Below, in pieces: positions 30,533-39,927 of a stretch of DNA of 64,000 bases. Origin of the DNA: Diacronema lutheri (taxonomy: Eukaryota > Haptophyta > Pavlovophyceae > Pavlovales > Pavlovaceae); contig JAGTXO010000032.1 of assembly GCA_019448385.1 (NCBI GenBank), positions 310,001-374,000 of the forward strand, written 5' to 3'. The notes under the pieces were generated by a model that was not told where the DNA came from, ran no database searches, and saw only the letters and a list, made by a program, of their open reading frames with translations. Both the position numbers and the translations under genes were made by a program. The number at the start of each line of letters is the position of its first letter. Position 1 is the stretch's first letter.

Positions 30533-31184
30533 AGAGCGCGCGCGGCGCGCGCACACCGGCGACCGGCGCCGCGGCCGCCATGGACGCCCTCGCCGCAGGC
30601 GTGGCGGCGGGCGCCGGGCCATTCGCCATCTCGCGCAGCTTGGCCGTATCGGCCTCCGCCTTGCCGGTCGCGGCGCGCAGCTTGACGACGGCGGCGTCGA
30701 GGCGAACGGCAGCCTGCTTGAGCTCAGGTGACGCCGCCGACACGCGCGCGAGCTTGCCCACGCGGCTCGACACGCCGCCGGCCGCCTTGGCCGCCGCCTG
30801 CGCGCTCGAGACGAGCGCGAGCGCCTCCGTGCGCGCCGCGCGCTCCTTGTCGGCCGAGCCGTACTTGAAAAGGGCGGTGAGCGGGAAGCCGAGCTCCCAC
30901 GCAAGCTGCGACGCCTTGGCCGCGTCGCGTTGCCCGTCGGCCGCGCGCACGAGCGCCGCCTGCGCGTCGGCGAGCGGGTCGCCCGAACCGCGGCCGAGCA
31001 GCAGCGCGCCGCCCGCGGCAGCGACGAGCGCGGCGGCCGCCGCCTCGGCGATGGGCACGTCGAACGGGCTAAGCGCACGCACGCTTGCGCGCACCGGCGC
31101 CACCGCCGGCCGCACAGAAGGGCGCACCGGGCCTGCTGGGCCCGCGAAGCTGAGGGCGGCGACCACCAGCGCAGTCGACGACAT
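30090..31184 (-). CDS. Putative plastid-targeted Ala-rich protein, 364 aa
   Basis: Function unknown. The ATG at 31184 gives MSSTALVVAALSFAGPAGPV: a short hydrophobic signal peptide whose end, ALS-FAGP, resembles the ASAFAP motif used for import into secondary red plastids, followed by a Ser/Arg/Pro-rich transit-like region. A second hydrophobic span (AAAAALVAAAGGALLLG) comes near residue 55. A helical segment and a Pro/Ala-rich linker follow, then a charged C-terminal helix (EADTEAQRRAEAEELAAKG). The gene is divergent from the RING gene, 133 bp away. The targeting call is inference from sequence features. Confidence 0.6.
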
Positions 31185-31317
31185 CGTGATGCTCGGGAGT
31201 TCGACGTCCACGGCGAGGAGGAGGGTCCGGTCGGGGGAGAGTCCTGTCCGGAGCACGTCGGAAATGAACGAAACTTGGAAGCCAAAGTTGGCTACCGGTT
31301 GAGTTCCCGCGTGGAGG

Positions 31318-32025
31318 ATGGCGAGCCGCATCTCGAGCCCGCTCCCGTCGCGCTCGGTCGGCGCCTCCGCCGCCGCCGGCGCGGCGCAGCGCGCGGCGTG
31401 CATGCCGTCCGCCGACACCGAGTGCGCGATCTGCCTCGCGCCGTACGCTGAGCCCGAGCGGCTCGGCTGCGGCCACAGCTTTTGTCGCGCATGCATCGGC
31501 AAGCTGATCCAGCACCACGGCGCGCCGTCTGGCCGGATGCTCGCGTACGCGCTGCTGTGCGACAACGGCACTTCGCGCATCATTTCGCAGCGCACGTGCG
31601 CGTGCCCACTCTGCCGCGAGCCGTTTCCGATGTCGCGCTTTGTGCACATTGAGCAGTCTGACATTGCCGCGGCCGAACTCGAGCTCGAGCGGCGGCGGCA
31701 GCGCGCGGCGCAAGTGCTCGAGCACCTCAACAAGCTGCAGGCAATCACCACGCTCCCGCCTGTCGTTCGCGCACCCGCGTCGCGCCGCCTGCCCGCGTTC
31801 TTCGACGGCGCGCCGCGGCACAGCACGAGCCGGCGCGTGGCTGAGCCGTCGCTGCTCGGGCGCGCGCGCCACTTCCTGCGCAGGCCGGAGCCGCGGCCCA
31901 GCTTCGCGTTCTGGCAGATACCGCCCCCGCCCGCAACGCTCGCCTCGCCGGCCTTCTCGCCGTCGCGCGTCGTGCCGGACGTGCGCGCGCGCGTTGACGC
32001 CGTGCCCTCGCTCGCCGCGTCCTGA
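31318..32025 (+). CDS. RING-type E3 ubiquitin ligase, 235 aa
   Basis: The RING-HC domain reads C36AIC39, C51GH53SFC56RAC59 and C96PLC99, which gives eight zinc ligands. The loop between the sixth and seventh ligands is long (36 residues, containing LIQHHGAPSGRMLAYALL), unlike the usual 10 to 20. A helix follows (AAAELELERRRQRAAQVLEHL), then a Pro-rich disordered tail. It would recruit an E2 enzyme to ubiquitinate targets; the substrates cannot be told. Single exon; converges on the lactate dehydrogenase gene. Confidence 0.85.
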   Translation: MASRISSPLPSRSVGASAAAGAAQRAACMPSADTECAICLAPYAEPERLGCGHSFCRACIGKLIQHHGAPSGRMLAYALLCDNGTSRIISQRTCACPLCREPFPMSRFVHIEQSDIAAAELELERRRQRAAQVLEHLNKLQAITTLPPVVRAPASRRLPAFFDGAPRHSTSRRVAEPSLLGRARHFLRRPEPRPSFAFWQIPPPPATLASPAFSPSRVVPDVRARVDAVPSLAAS

Positions 32026-32335
32026 GGCGCTGGCGAGCGAGCGCGGAGCCACGGACATTCGCTGCAGCTCTGCTCTCCCTGATTCTGTCAGACTGTCAAA
32101 GGCCACGGCCCAAACCATTCGCGTGCGCCGTCGGCGGGCCACACGGTCGGTCCGCCGCAAAGCACCACCTCGTCACAACCAAGCGATCACTGCAGCTGAC
32201 TGCCTCCGTGCTTCGAAACCGCACTCTGCCGAAAGCAAAAAACGGAGGACGAGGACACGCCGATCAAGACGTTCGTTGCGCGTCGGAAACGAAAACGCAA
32301 AAGAAGCAGCCCGTGTCGGCTCGCGAGCTGAAGGG
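32026..32335. other. Convergent intergenic region, nothing recognised
   Basis: These 310 bp hold the 3' ends of the RING (+) and lactate dehydrogenase (-) genes. The sequence is less GC-rich than coding DNA (for example GAAAGCAAAAAACGGAGG). I see no gene, repeat or RNA. Confidence 0.5.
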
Positions 32336-33259
32336 CTACTCAAGGCCGAGGACCTCCTTGCTCGCCTCGTGCATGATTGCGGCCGTTTGCTGCAGATGCT
32401 TGCACTCCTCGGGCGGGAGGACGGTGTGCCACGGCCGGACGCCGTTGCGGTCGACGATGCACGGCAGCGACATGTAGATGTCGTGCTCGATGCCGCAGCG
32501 GCCCTTGGCGGGGCACGAGAGCGGGATGATCTCGAGCTTGTCGCGCACGATTGCCTCGACAATCTTGCCGACGGCCATGCCGATGGCCGTCGCCGTGTAC
32601 CCGCGCAGCTTGATCACCTCGCCCGCCGCGCCGATCACCGCCTTGTGCGACTCGCTAATCGCCTCCTTGGACACGAGCTCCGTGAGGAGCGTGCAGCCGA
32701 CGGTGGCGGTGTGCACCGCGACGACGGACGCGTCGCCATGCTCGCCGAGCACGTACGCGTTGATCGACTCCGGTGCGACGCCAATCTTCTTGGAGAGCTC
32801 GAGCCGCAGGCGCGACGAGTCGAGGAAGGTGCCCGAGCCGAACACGCGCCCCTCGGCGAAGCCGGACATCTTGTGCACTAGCTGGGTCATGAAGTCGCAC
32901 GGGTTGGCGACCACAATCACGATCGCGTTCGGCGAGTGCTGCGCCATGGGCGGCACGATGTGCTCCATGATCGACTTGTTCCGGCCCATCAGGTCGCGGC
33001 GCGACTCGCCCTCGCGCTGGCGCACGCCCGCGGTGATGATCACGACGTCCGAGTTGGCGGTGTCGGCCCAGTCGACGGCCTCGACGACGCGCGTCGCGTG
33101 GAATGCCTGCCCGTGCTGGAAGTCGAGCACCATGCCGCGCAGCTTGTCCTTGACCACGTCGGAGAGCACGAGGTCGGTGATCTCGTCCGAGATGACGAGC
33201 GCGTTCGCGATCGCCTCGCCGACGGCGCCGCAGCCGATGATCGTCACCTTGCTCGGCAT
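32336..33259 (-). CDS. LDH: L-lactate dehydrogenase, 307 aa
   Basis: NAD-dependent 2-hydroxyacid dehydrogenase reducing pyruvate to lactate. The Rossmann motif GCGAVG is at residues 9-14. The substrate-specificity loop reads AGVRQREGESR: a Gln where lactate dehydrogenases have Gln102 and malate dehydrogenases have Arg. The later blocks are VANPCDFMT, SGTFLDSSRLR (with the substrate-binding Arg) and LGEHGDASV, which holds the catalytic His. Single exon, normal length, no targeting extension before MPSKVTIIG, so it is probably cytosolic. The gene is divergent from a carrier gene 234 bp away. Confidence 0.92.
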   Translation of the reverse strand: MPSKVTIIGCGAVGEAIANALVISDEITDLVLSDVVKDKLRGMVLDFQHGQAFHATRVVEAVDWADTANSDVVIITAGVRQREGESRRDLMGRNKSIMEHIVPPMAQHSPNAIVIVVANPCDFMTQLVHKMSGFAEGRVFGSGTFLDSSRLRLELSKKIGVAPESINAYVLGEHGDASVVAVHTATVGCTLLTELVSKEAISESHKAVIGAAGEVIKLRGYTATAIGMAVGKIVEAIVRDKLEIIPLSCPAKGRCGIEHDIYMSLPCIVDRNGVRPWHTVLPPEECKHLQQTAAIMHEASKEVLGLE

Positions 33260-33493
33260 GGTTCGCCTGTGCGGCGCACGCGGGCGGCGCGTGCGGTCAC
33301 GGCGATGCGTCGGTGCTGGGATCCGCGCGCGTCGGCGCGGGCGTCGGCGCGGGCGTCGGCGCATCGGCGCACTTCGGAGGCTCTTGTTGTTTATTAAGGA
33401 CTTTCTTGCCGAAGGGCGCAGGTCCGCCAATGGGAAGATCCGGAAGAAGGGAAGATCCGGGGGTTTTAAGGCTTGCAGACGGACCCGGCCACG

Positions 33494-34733
33494 ATGGCGG
33501 CGGCACCGACGGCCATCGCAGCGGGGGCAGGGGCGACGGCCCTCGAGGAGTCGACTGCCGCGGCGGTTGGCGCGCTGGGCGCGACGCTCGCGCTTTACCC
33601 GCTTGAGGTGGCGAAGACGCGCATCCAAGCCGAGAAGGCTTCCGCGTCCGCGCCTTCGCACGGCACGCTCGCTACGTGCGCGCGCATCGCGCGCACCGAG
33701 GGTGTGGCGCAGCTACTCGCAGGCGTCGGCCCAAAGGGGGCGCTCACCGTCGTGTCCAACTTCGCCTTCTACTATTTTTACGAGTCGCTCAAGCGGTTGC
33801 ATGCGCGCGCCGGATGCGCGCCTGGCGCTGCGTCGAGCCTCCTCCTCGCCTCGCTCGCGGGCGCGCTCAACGTGTGCGCGACGCACCCGATGGAGACCGT
33901 CACGACGCGCGTGCAGGCGGGAGGGCGCGATGGCGACCCGCCGGAGGGTGTCGCGAGCGCGTGCGCGCACATTTTCGCGGAGAGTGGCTTGCGCGGGTGC
34001 GCGCAGCGCGCAACAGCGCCGCCCGTCGGCGCCGCGCGCAGGGCGGGCGCGCATGCGCCTCGTGTGGCGTGATCGCCGCGCGCACGCGGCCTGAGCGCGC
34101 GCGCGCGCACGCGCTCGCGCGGCCAGGTTTTGGCGCGGGTTCGCCGCGTCGCTCGTGCTCGTGGCCAACCCGGCGATCAACGTGACCGTCTTTGACGCGC
34201 TCAAGACGCGCCTCCTCGCCGCGCTCGCCAGGCTGCGCGGCCGGCCCGACGCGCGCCTGTCGGCGATGCACGCCTTCGCGCTCGGCTGCGCGGCAAAGGC
34301 CGTCGCGACGGTGCTCACCTACCCGCTCATTCGCGTGAAGGTGCTGCAGCAGTCCGCAAAGCAGCAGCAGCGACCACCGCCGCCGCCCGCGCCACCGCAC
34401 GCGTCGCCGTCGCTCGGCGCGCGCCAGGGCGACGCGTGGGCGCGCGCGCCCGGTGGCGGCGGTGCGTCAGCGCGCGCGCGCGCGCCGGGCATGGCTGAGC
34501 TGCTGCGCGAGATCTGGACGGAGCAGGGCGTGCGTGGCATGTACGTGGGCTGCTCCGCGCAGTTACTCACAACCGTTCTGAAGGCGGGGCTGCTGCTGAT
34601 GGGTAAGGAGCAGGCGCTCGTGCTTGCGCTTGCGCTCCTCCGACCGACGCGTGCGCCCGGCCGCGCGCCCGCACCGCCGGTGGTCTGCGGCGGCGCGAGT
34701 GTGCTGCCGCGGCGGCGAGCGCGGCCCATGTGA
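33494..34733 (+). CDS. Mitochondrial carrier family (SLC25) transporter, 2 exons, 369 aa
   Basis: Six-span solute carrier of the mitochondrial or peroxisomal membrane. Exons are 33494-33996 and 34127-34733 (370 codons). The three signature motifs are ALYPLEVAKTRIQ, ATHPMETVTTRVQ and LTYPLIRVKVLQQ, one per repeat. The layout, with VSNFAFYYFYESLKRL in repeat 1 and NPAINVTVFDALKTRL in repeat 2, resembles the peroxisomal adenine-nucleotide/NAD carriers (SLC25A17/PMP47/PXN). A Pro/Gly-rich insertion interrupts repeat 3. The ATG at 33494 is preceded by an A/T-containing promoter (TTGTTGTTTATTAAGG near 33384). Substrate is inferred only. Confidence 0.85.
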
Positions 34734-34804
34734 CGAGCCGTCCCTCGTGACCGACTCTTGCAAGCGACGCTAAAAAGAGTGCCGCACAGGGTCACACATC
34801 ACAC

Positions 34805-35855
34805 TCACATGAGCCGGCAACACTGGTTCTGCTTGCGCGCGGTCTTGTAGAACATCTTGGAGCTGCCGGAGAGCTCGTTGCTCTTCTCGATCAACGTGTC
34901 GATTTTCTGCCCGCGCTCAATCGCCGTCTCGATCGTCTCGTGCTGCGCGGCGCGATTTTGCGGCGCGCACGCGCCGGGCGCTGCGGTGAGCGGCGCGAGA
35001 CCGCGGCACGCGCGCGCGGCGGCCGTCCAAGAGAGCGATCCTGACGCGGCGCACGGCCGTGGCGCGTGCAACGACCGGGACCGCGCGCGCGAGGCCACGG
35101 CGCGGTCGCATGGCCCGCAGCGCAGGCCATGAAGTGGAGTCTGTGCGTAGCGCGGGTTCGGCGCGCGCGCACGAGTACGAGCTTGGTCTCGTCGAGCTGG
35201 CGCATGATGCTCGTGAGCTGGTCCGCCTCGGCGGGATCTTGGAACTTGAGGAGCATTGCGTCGTGCGTCCCCTTGAACGCGCCGTTCATGCAGCCCTCCG
35301 TCAGCGCCGCGCCGCGCGGCAGCTGGCCGCCCGTGCTCTGCATGAACACCTCGCCCAGCTGCGCGAGGTAGCCGAACGCGACGCGCGACGGATACTCGGC
35401 GTCGGCGAAGGCGACGGCGTTGAAGCCGTGCGGCGTCGCGTAGATGTAGCAAAAGAAGTCTGTGCGGCGCGGCGCGATACGGTCGGCGGGGTGGAGGCGT
35501 CGGCGCAGCGCGAGCTCGCTCTGGCGCCGGCGCCGGCATGCGCGCGCACCCTCGTGCTTGACCGAATTTCTGGTCCCGGGCTGCGACGGCTTGCTAAACT
35601 GCCGGCCGAAGAAGGCCATCATCTCCAGCACGCTGCACCGCCGCACGCGGGCGCGAGCCGCACCAGGACGCGCGCGCCGCGTGCGCCGTCGATCAGGCGC
35701 CAGCCGCCGCGCGCTGCGCGCGCCGCGCATGCCAGCGCGCACCTGCTGCGTTGGAAGTAGCCAAAGCTGGAGAGCTCTGAGGCCGAGGTGAGCACCACCG
35801 GCTCGCCCCCCGCCGCTGGCTGCGTGTACAGCGCGCTGTAGAGCAGCTTGACCAT
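34805..35855 (-). CDS. YKT6: YKT6-like longin R-SNARE, 4 exons, 204 aa
   Basis: A lipid-anchored SNARE for ER-Golgi, endosome, vacuole and autophagosome fusion. Exons are 35855-35743, 35632-35550, 35459-35179 and 34942-34805 (205 codons; family about 198 aa). The longin domain starts MVKLLYSALY and includes SSFGYFQRSSVLEMMAFFGR. The SNARE helix reads IETAIERGQKIDTLIEKSNE with a central Arg, then SSKMFYKTARKQNQCCRLM. The C-terminal CCRLM is a palmitoylation plus CaaX farnesylation signal like the CCAIM of other YKT6 proteins. All introns are GT-AG. A 33-bp element just upstream (35889-35921) recurs at 37111. Confidence 0.93.
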
Positions 35856-35888
35856 CCGCTACCCCCACCGGTCTCTTGGAACGAACAA

Positions 35889-35921
35889 ATATACTAACGA
35901 CGCTTTCCGACGGGTCAACAG
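35889..35921. promoter_or_regulatory. 33-bp element upstream of YKT6, copy 1
   Basis: The sequence starts ATATACTAACGACGCTT and ends in CAG on the plus strand. It lies 34-66 bp before the YKT6 start codon and matches 37111-37143 at 29 of 33 positions. On the plus strand it looks like a TACTAAC branch point followed by an AG; on the minus strand it is a promoter-proximal element. Its role is open. Confidence 0.55.
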
Positions 35922-36271
35922 ATGGGGTCAGGAAGTGCGCAGCGAGGCGCCAGGCGGAGCAGGCCCAAAGGCCCACACGCGCCTAGCCACCGCGCGCCGC
36001 CGCCCGCGCGCCGCCGCACCGGTGGCTGCCGTCAATCACACCACCGGCCGACGCGCACGCGCACGCCGAGGCCCGAAGATCGTCGGCGACGACCGCCACC
36101 CCCGAGCCGCCGCCTGCCACGTCGCCAAGCCGCCCGCCGCCGCTGCAGAGCGCGACGCCCGCCGCCAGCGAGCCGCCGCCCTCCCCGCCGCGTCGCAGCC
36201 CCCTGTCGCCGCGGCGAAGCGCACCGCCACCCGCCGCCAGCGTGGCAAGCGCCGCGATGCTGGCCGCGTGG

Positions 36272-36972
36272 CCGCGCACGCGCGCCCCGCCACCCCCAAA
36301 CCCACCGACCGGGGCGAAAAGTACGTTGTTCGCGGTGCCGGCGCAGTCGATGGGCAGGGGCGGCGGGGCGCGCGGAGCGCGGCCAGCAGAGCGCGAGGGC
36401 GCAGCCGTCGCAAGCGAAGGTTTCGTCGTAGAGAAGGCCACGCCGCCGTCGCTCGTGCGGCCGTGCGCGCGCGCCCCGCCACCTCCAAACCCACCGACCG
36501 GGGCGAAAAGTACGTTGTTCGCGGTGCCGGCGCAGTCGATGGGCAGGGGCGGCGGGGCGCGCGGAACGCGGCCATCAGAGCGCGAGGGCGCAGCCGTCGC
36601 AAGCGAAGGTTTCGTCGTAGAGAAGGCCACGCCGCCGTCGCTCGTGCGGCCGTGCGCGCGCGCCCCGCCACCCCCAAACCCACCGACCGGGGCGAAAAGT
36701 ACGTTGTTCGCGGTGCCGGCGCAGTCGATGGGCAGGGGCGGCGGGGCGCGCGGAGCGCGGCCATCAGAGCGCGAGGGCGCAGCCGTCGCAAGCAAAGGTT
36801 TCGTCGTAGAGAAGGCCACGCCGCCGTCGCTCGTGCGGCCGTGCGCGCGCGCCCCGCCACCCCCAAACCCACCGACCGGGGCGAAGAGTACGTTGTTCGC
36901 GGTGCCGGCGCAGTCGATGGGCAGGGGCGGCGGGGCGCGCGGAGCGCTGCCAGCAGAGCGCGAGGGCGCAGC
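36272..36972. repeat. 189-bp tandem repeat, ~3.7 copies
   Basis: CCCACCGACCGGGGCGAA begins at 36301, 36490, 36679 and 36868, an exact 189-bp spacing. Copies differ at only a handful of sites. All six frames stay largely open. A plus-strand frame reads STLFAVPAQSMGRGGGARG in each unit; a minus frame reads CAGTANNVLFAPVGGFGG. Confidence 0.95.
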
Positions 36973-37110
36973 CTGGATGGCAAAGGCAGGCGTCGTCAAG
37001 GCAGCCGGCGTTTCGAAGCTGCCGGCCGGCACGGCCGCGCCGGCGCGCGCCGCGCCGACGGGGACCACGGTGCCTCGCAGCTGTTCAAAAGCCTTTATTT
37101 CGTTACTCAG

Positions 37111-37143
37111 ATATACTAACGACGCTTACAGGCGGGTCAGCAG
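37111..37143. promoter_or_regulatory. 33-bp element, copy 2
   Basis: Second copy of the ATATACTAACGACGCTT...CAG element found upstream of YKT6, in the same orientation, 1222 bp away. The two copies flank the 189-bp repeat region. Confidence 0.55.
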
Positions 37144-37485
37144 GGGGGGCGTGCACGGGGCCGAGGCTGGACAACCGGAGCGAGCGAAAGAGAGCGCGCG
37201 CGCAACGTCGGGCCGAAGTCAGGGCGTCGACCCTGTGCACGCCGGCAGCGGAGACGGCAGGGACGGCGAGGGCGCGGCGGGGGCGTGCCAACCCCCGCCG
37301 CGCCTATCCACCCCACGCCAGAAGGCGCACGTCGAGGTCGCGACGCGACGGACGCATGACTCCGCCCAGCGGCCAGTCGTCGCCGTCGTGTGCACCGCCG
37401 CCCTCAGCCAGCACGGCGCGGCCCGCCACGCCACCGCGCGGCCCGCCGCCCCCGCCCGGCCCGGCGCCGCCGGGCGCCACGCCAA

Positions 37486-38008
37486 CGAGCGTGCCCGACC
37501 ACAGGGGCGGAGCGCGACGCCCACCCACCGAAGGGCACCGCGGCGCGTGCGGCGCGTGCGGAGCGATGCGCATCGCGGCCGCCCCCCGCAGAGCCCACCG
37601 ATCCGCTTGCAAAGGCAGAGGCGGGAGCAGACAAAGGAGAGGTAGCCTGAAGCGCGAGACTGGGGACAATTGAGGGCATCTCACGATGCGAAGCCGCGGG
37701 GTTTGGGTTAGAAGGCGCCAGTGCGGCCCGCATGGTCCCCTCATCCCACGAACAAACGAAAGCGCAACGCGCGGACGCAGCCGCCCGTCGAGCGGGCCGT
37801 GAGCGAGGAACTTGAGGGTCTTGAGGGTCTTGAAAGAAGCAGAGCGCCGGCCGACGAGCGCGCCACCGAGCGCGTCCGCCCAGCGGCGCTGCGCGCGCCG
37901 ATAGCGCCGGAGGCCGCCGAGCGTGCCCGACCACAGGGGCGGAGCGCGACGCCCACCCACCGAAGGGCACCGCGGCGCGTGCGGCGCGTGCGGAGCAATG
38001 CGCATCGC
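37486..38008. repeat. 91-bp direct repeat pair (37486-37576 and 37918-38008)
   Basis: The two copies are identical at 90 of 91 positions and lie 432 bp apart in the same orientation. They begin CGAGCGTGCCCGACCACAGG and end ATGCGCATCGC. No coding frame is favoured. A recent local duplication is likely. Confidence 0.95.
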
Positions 38009-38278
38009 ACTCAGATGAGCAAGGTCGCAAAGAGCCGCGGGCATCGCGGGCTTTCAAGCGCCGCCCGTACGCATGTCACGGTGGGCAACGTCCACTCGGT
38101 CGAGCGCCACCGCTTCGCGCGCCGGCGCCAAGCCGCCCGCGTCCACGCCCGCGCGCCTCGGCGCGCGGGCCCACTGCGTGCCCGGCTGCCCATCGTCGGA
38201 CGCCATGCTGAGCTGCGCGCGCGCCAAGTGCTTGGCTTTGAGCCGCCCTCGCAGCTCAGCGCCGCCAAGCGGCTCGGC

Positions 38279-39901
38279 TCAGACCGCCCGCGCGCCCGCG
38301 GCGGTTGGCGCGCCGACCGCCCCGTCCGCCACACCGTGCGAGGGCGTGCGGCCAAAACGCGCGCGCCAAAGCGCGAGGGCGGCCTCGCGCGTTGCGGGCC
38401 GCGGCGAGCGCGCGCGCCCCTTCGCGGGCGCTCGCTCGGTCGGCACGTGCCTGAGCCGTTCGTGGAAAGACCGGGGCAGCGCGGCAACGCGCGCGTCGAA
38501 GCGGGCGAGCTGCCGCCGGTACAGCTCGGTCGAGCAGTTGTTCCACTGGAGCAGCGCGGGCGCAAGTGCCCTTGTCTCCTGCGCGCTTGGTGTGCGCACG
38601 CCCAAGCCAAGGGACCCCCACACCGCCTTTGCGGACTGCTCCTTCGCGCCGCCGCTGTTCGCATTCAGCGCGGAGGGCACGTGCTGCAAGCCGAGCGCGT
38701 CGATGAGCAGCAGCACCGTCGGACCCATCCGCTCGACAAAGCCGACCAGATCAACGTGCGCGAGCAGCGCATCGGCGCGGCGAATGAGGGACGCGCACGA
38801 GAGCGCACCGTGCGCGCGCAGCGCGTCGAAGAGCTCGGCGCGCGCGAGCTGCGCGGCCTGCAGCGCGGCTGATTGCACGCCCCACCACGTGAGCTTGAAG
38901 TCGGCCGACAGTTGCGGCCGCCTCTGGCCGCCGCGCGCGCCGCCCGCCGCGTAAAATGCGCGGCGCGCGTCGGCGAGCTGCGCGTGGCCGGCACGGCGGC
39001 GCTGTTCGGATATGCGGCCAAGATGCGCGAGCTTCTCGTCGAGCGCCGCGCGCGCGGCCACGACAGCCGGCGCCGCCGCCGCGCCCGCGCCCTCCGCGCC
39101 GAGCAGCTCCGGCGAGAGCAGGTCGTCGCCCAAATTGAAATGGCGGTAGCCCAGTCCGGGCCCCGAGCCGAGGAGCAGGTACTCGGGCTTGCGGCGCGCA
39201 AAGGCGGCGAGGTCGAGGCCGCGCTTCTCGTGCTCGTTGACGAAATACGAGAAGTCGGACGCGACCATCTTTGCGGGCTCGCGCAGCAGGATCGCTGAGA
39301 AGAGCTGGCAGCCGCGCTGCGCGGCAAGTTGGCGCAGCGCGGCCAGGCCAAGCACAAACCGCGCGAGGTCGGGGTTGCAGTGCACCTCGATGAACCAGCG
39401 GCGGTGGCTGTCGAACGGCTCGAGCTTGCCCGGCGCGCGCGGCTGCGCGCCCACCGCACCGCCCGTCAGCCCCTGACGCCGCCGCTTGGCCGCGTGGATC
39501 GCCGCCGTCTCGCCCGACCAGAACTTGCGCACCGTCTGCAGGTCGACGCAGTACCCCGACCACTTCCACTCGTCACCCTGGCCGGCCATCAGCGTGCGCA
39601 CGGTCACGCCCGCGCACTTGCGCAGGTGCGCGAACGCGAAGATCGAGCAGTTGCACGGCGCCGTGCGCGCAAGGCTGCCGCCAATGTCCTCGAGCGGCCC
39701 GTGGCGCCCGCCACTGTTGAGCGTCGCGGACGTCGATTTGAGCGCGAGCTCGATCGAGCGCGCGTACGCGGGCGCGGAGAGGCGCTCGCTTGGCGCGACC
39801 ATCGGCATGCGCGAGAGGCATGCCGTCGCCGACGGCGCCTCGCCCGACACCGACGCGAGCGAGAGCACGGTCGCGAGCGCGCGCCTTCTCCGCGGCTCCA
39901 T
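38279..39901 (-). CDS. Sulfotransferase-like protein, 540 aa
   Basis: Probably a Golgi-type carbohydrate sulfotransferase using PAPS. The likely 5'-phosphosulfate site is IFAFAHLRKCAGVTVRTL, close to the FxHxPKxAGTT motif of heparan/chondroitin-type sulfotransferases but with Arg for Pro. The 3'-phosphate site is FSAILLREPAKMVASDFSYF. Between them WFIEVHCNPDLARFV also fits the fold. The N-terminus (RRRALATVLSLASVSGEA) may be a weak signal or anchor. The C-terminal 150 residues are Ala/Arg-rich with another WNNCSTELYRRQLARFD block typical of the family. Single exon. Its start is only 26 bp from the kinesin start on the other strand. Confidence 0.7.
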   Translation of the reverse strand: MEPRRRRALATVLSLASVSGEAPSATACLSRMPMVAPSERLSAPAYARSIELALKSTSATLNSGGRHGPLEDIGGSLARTAPCNCSIFAFAHLRKCAGVTVRTLMAGQGDEWKWSGYCVDLQTVRKFWSGETAAIHAAKRRRQGLTGGAVGAQPRAPGKLEPFDSHRRWFIEVHCNPDLARFVLGLAALRQLAAQRGCQLFSAILLREPAKMVASDFSYFVNEHEKRGLDLAAFARRKPEYLLLGSGPGLGYRHFNLGDDLLSPELLGAEGAGAAAAPAVVAARAALDEKLAHLGRISEQRRRAGHAQLADARRAFYAAGGARGGQRRPQLSADFKLTWWGVQSAALQAAQLARAELFDALRAHGALSCASLIRRADALLAHVDLVGFVERMGPTVLLLIDALGLQHVPSALNANSGGAKEQSAKAVWGSLGLGVRTPSAQETRALAPALLQWNNCSTELYRRQLARFDARVAALPRSFHERLRHVPTERAPAKGRARSPRPATREAALALWRARFGRTPSHGVADGAVGAPTAAGARAV

Positions 39902-39927
39902 CGTGTCGTCGGCGGCGGTTTCGCGGG

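Larger units (their letters stand above)
35856..38278. other. 2.4-kb stretch without a supported gene
   Basis: Between YKT6 (-) and the sulfotransferase-like gene (-) I see a 189-bp tandem repeat, two copies of a 33-bp element, and a 91-bp direct repeat. Long ORFs run on both strands (36242-37645 plus, 35983-37068 minus) because the 189-bp period is divisible by three; neither frame shows a known domain, and the minus one lacks an ATG. A repeat protein on either strand cannot be excluded. Confidence 0.5.

Noticed and set aside
32336-33259. Malate dehydrogenase as identity
   Set aside because: The specificity loop has Gln (VRQREGES) where malate dehydrogenases have Arg.
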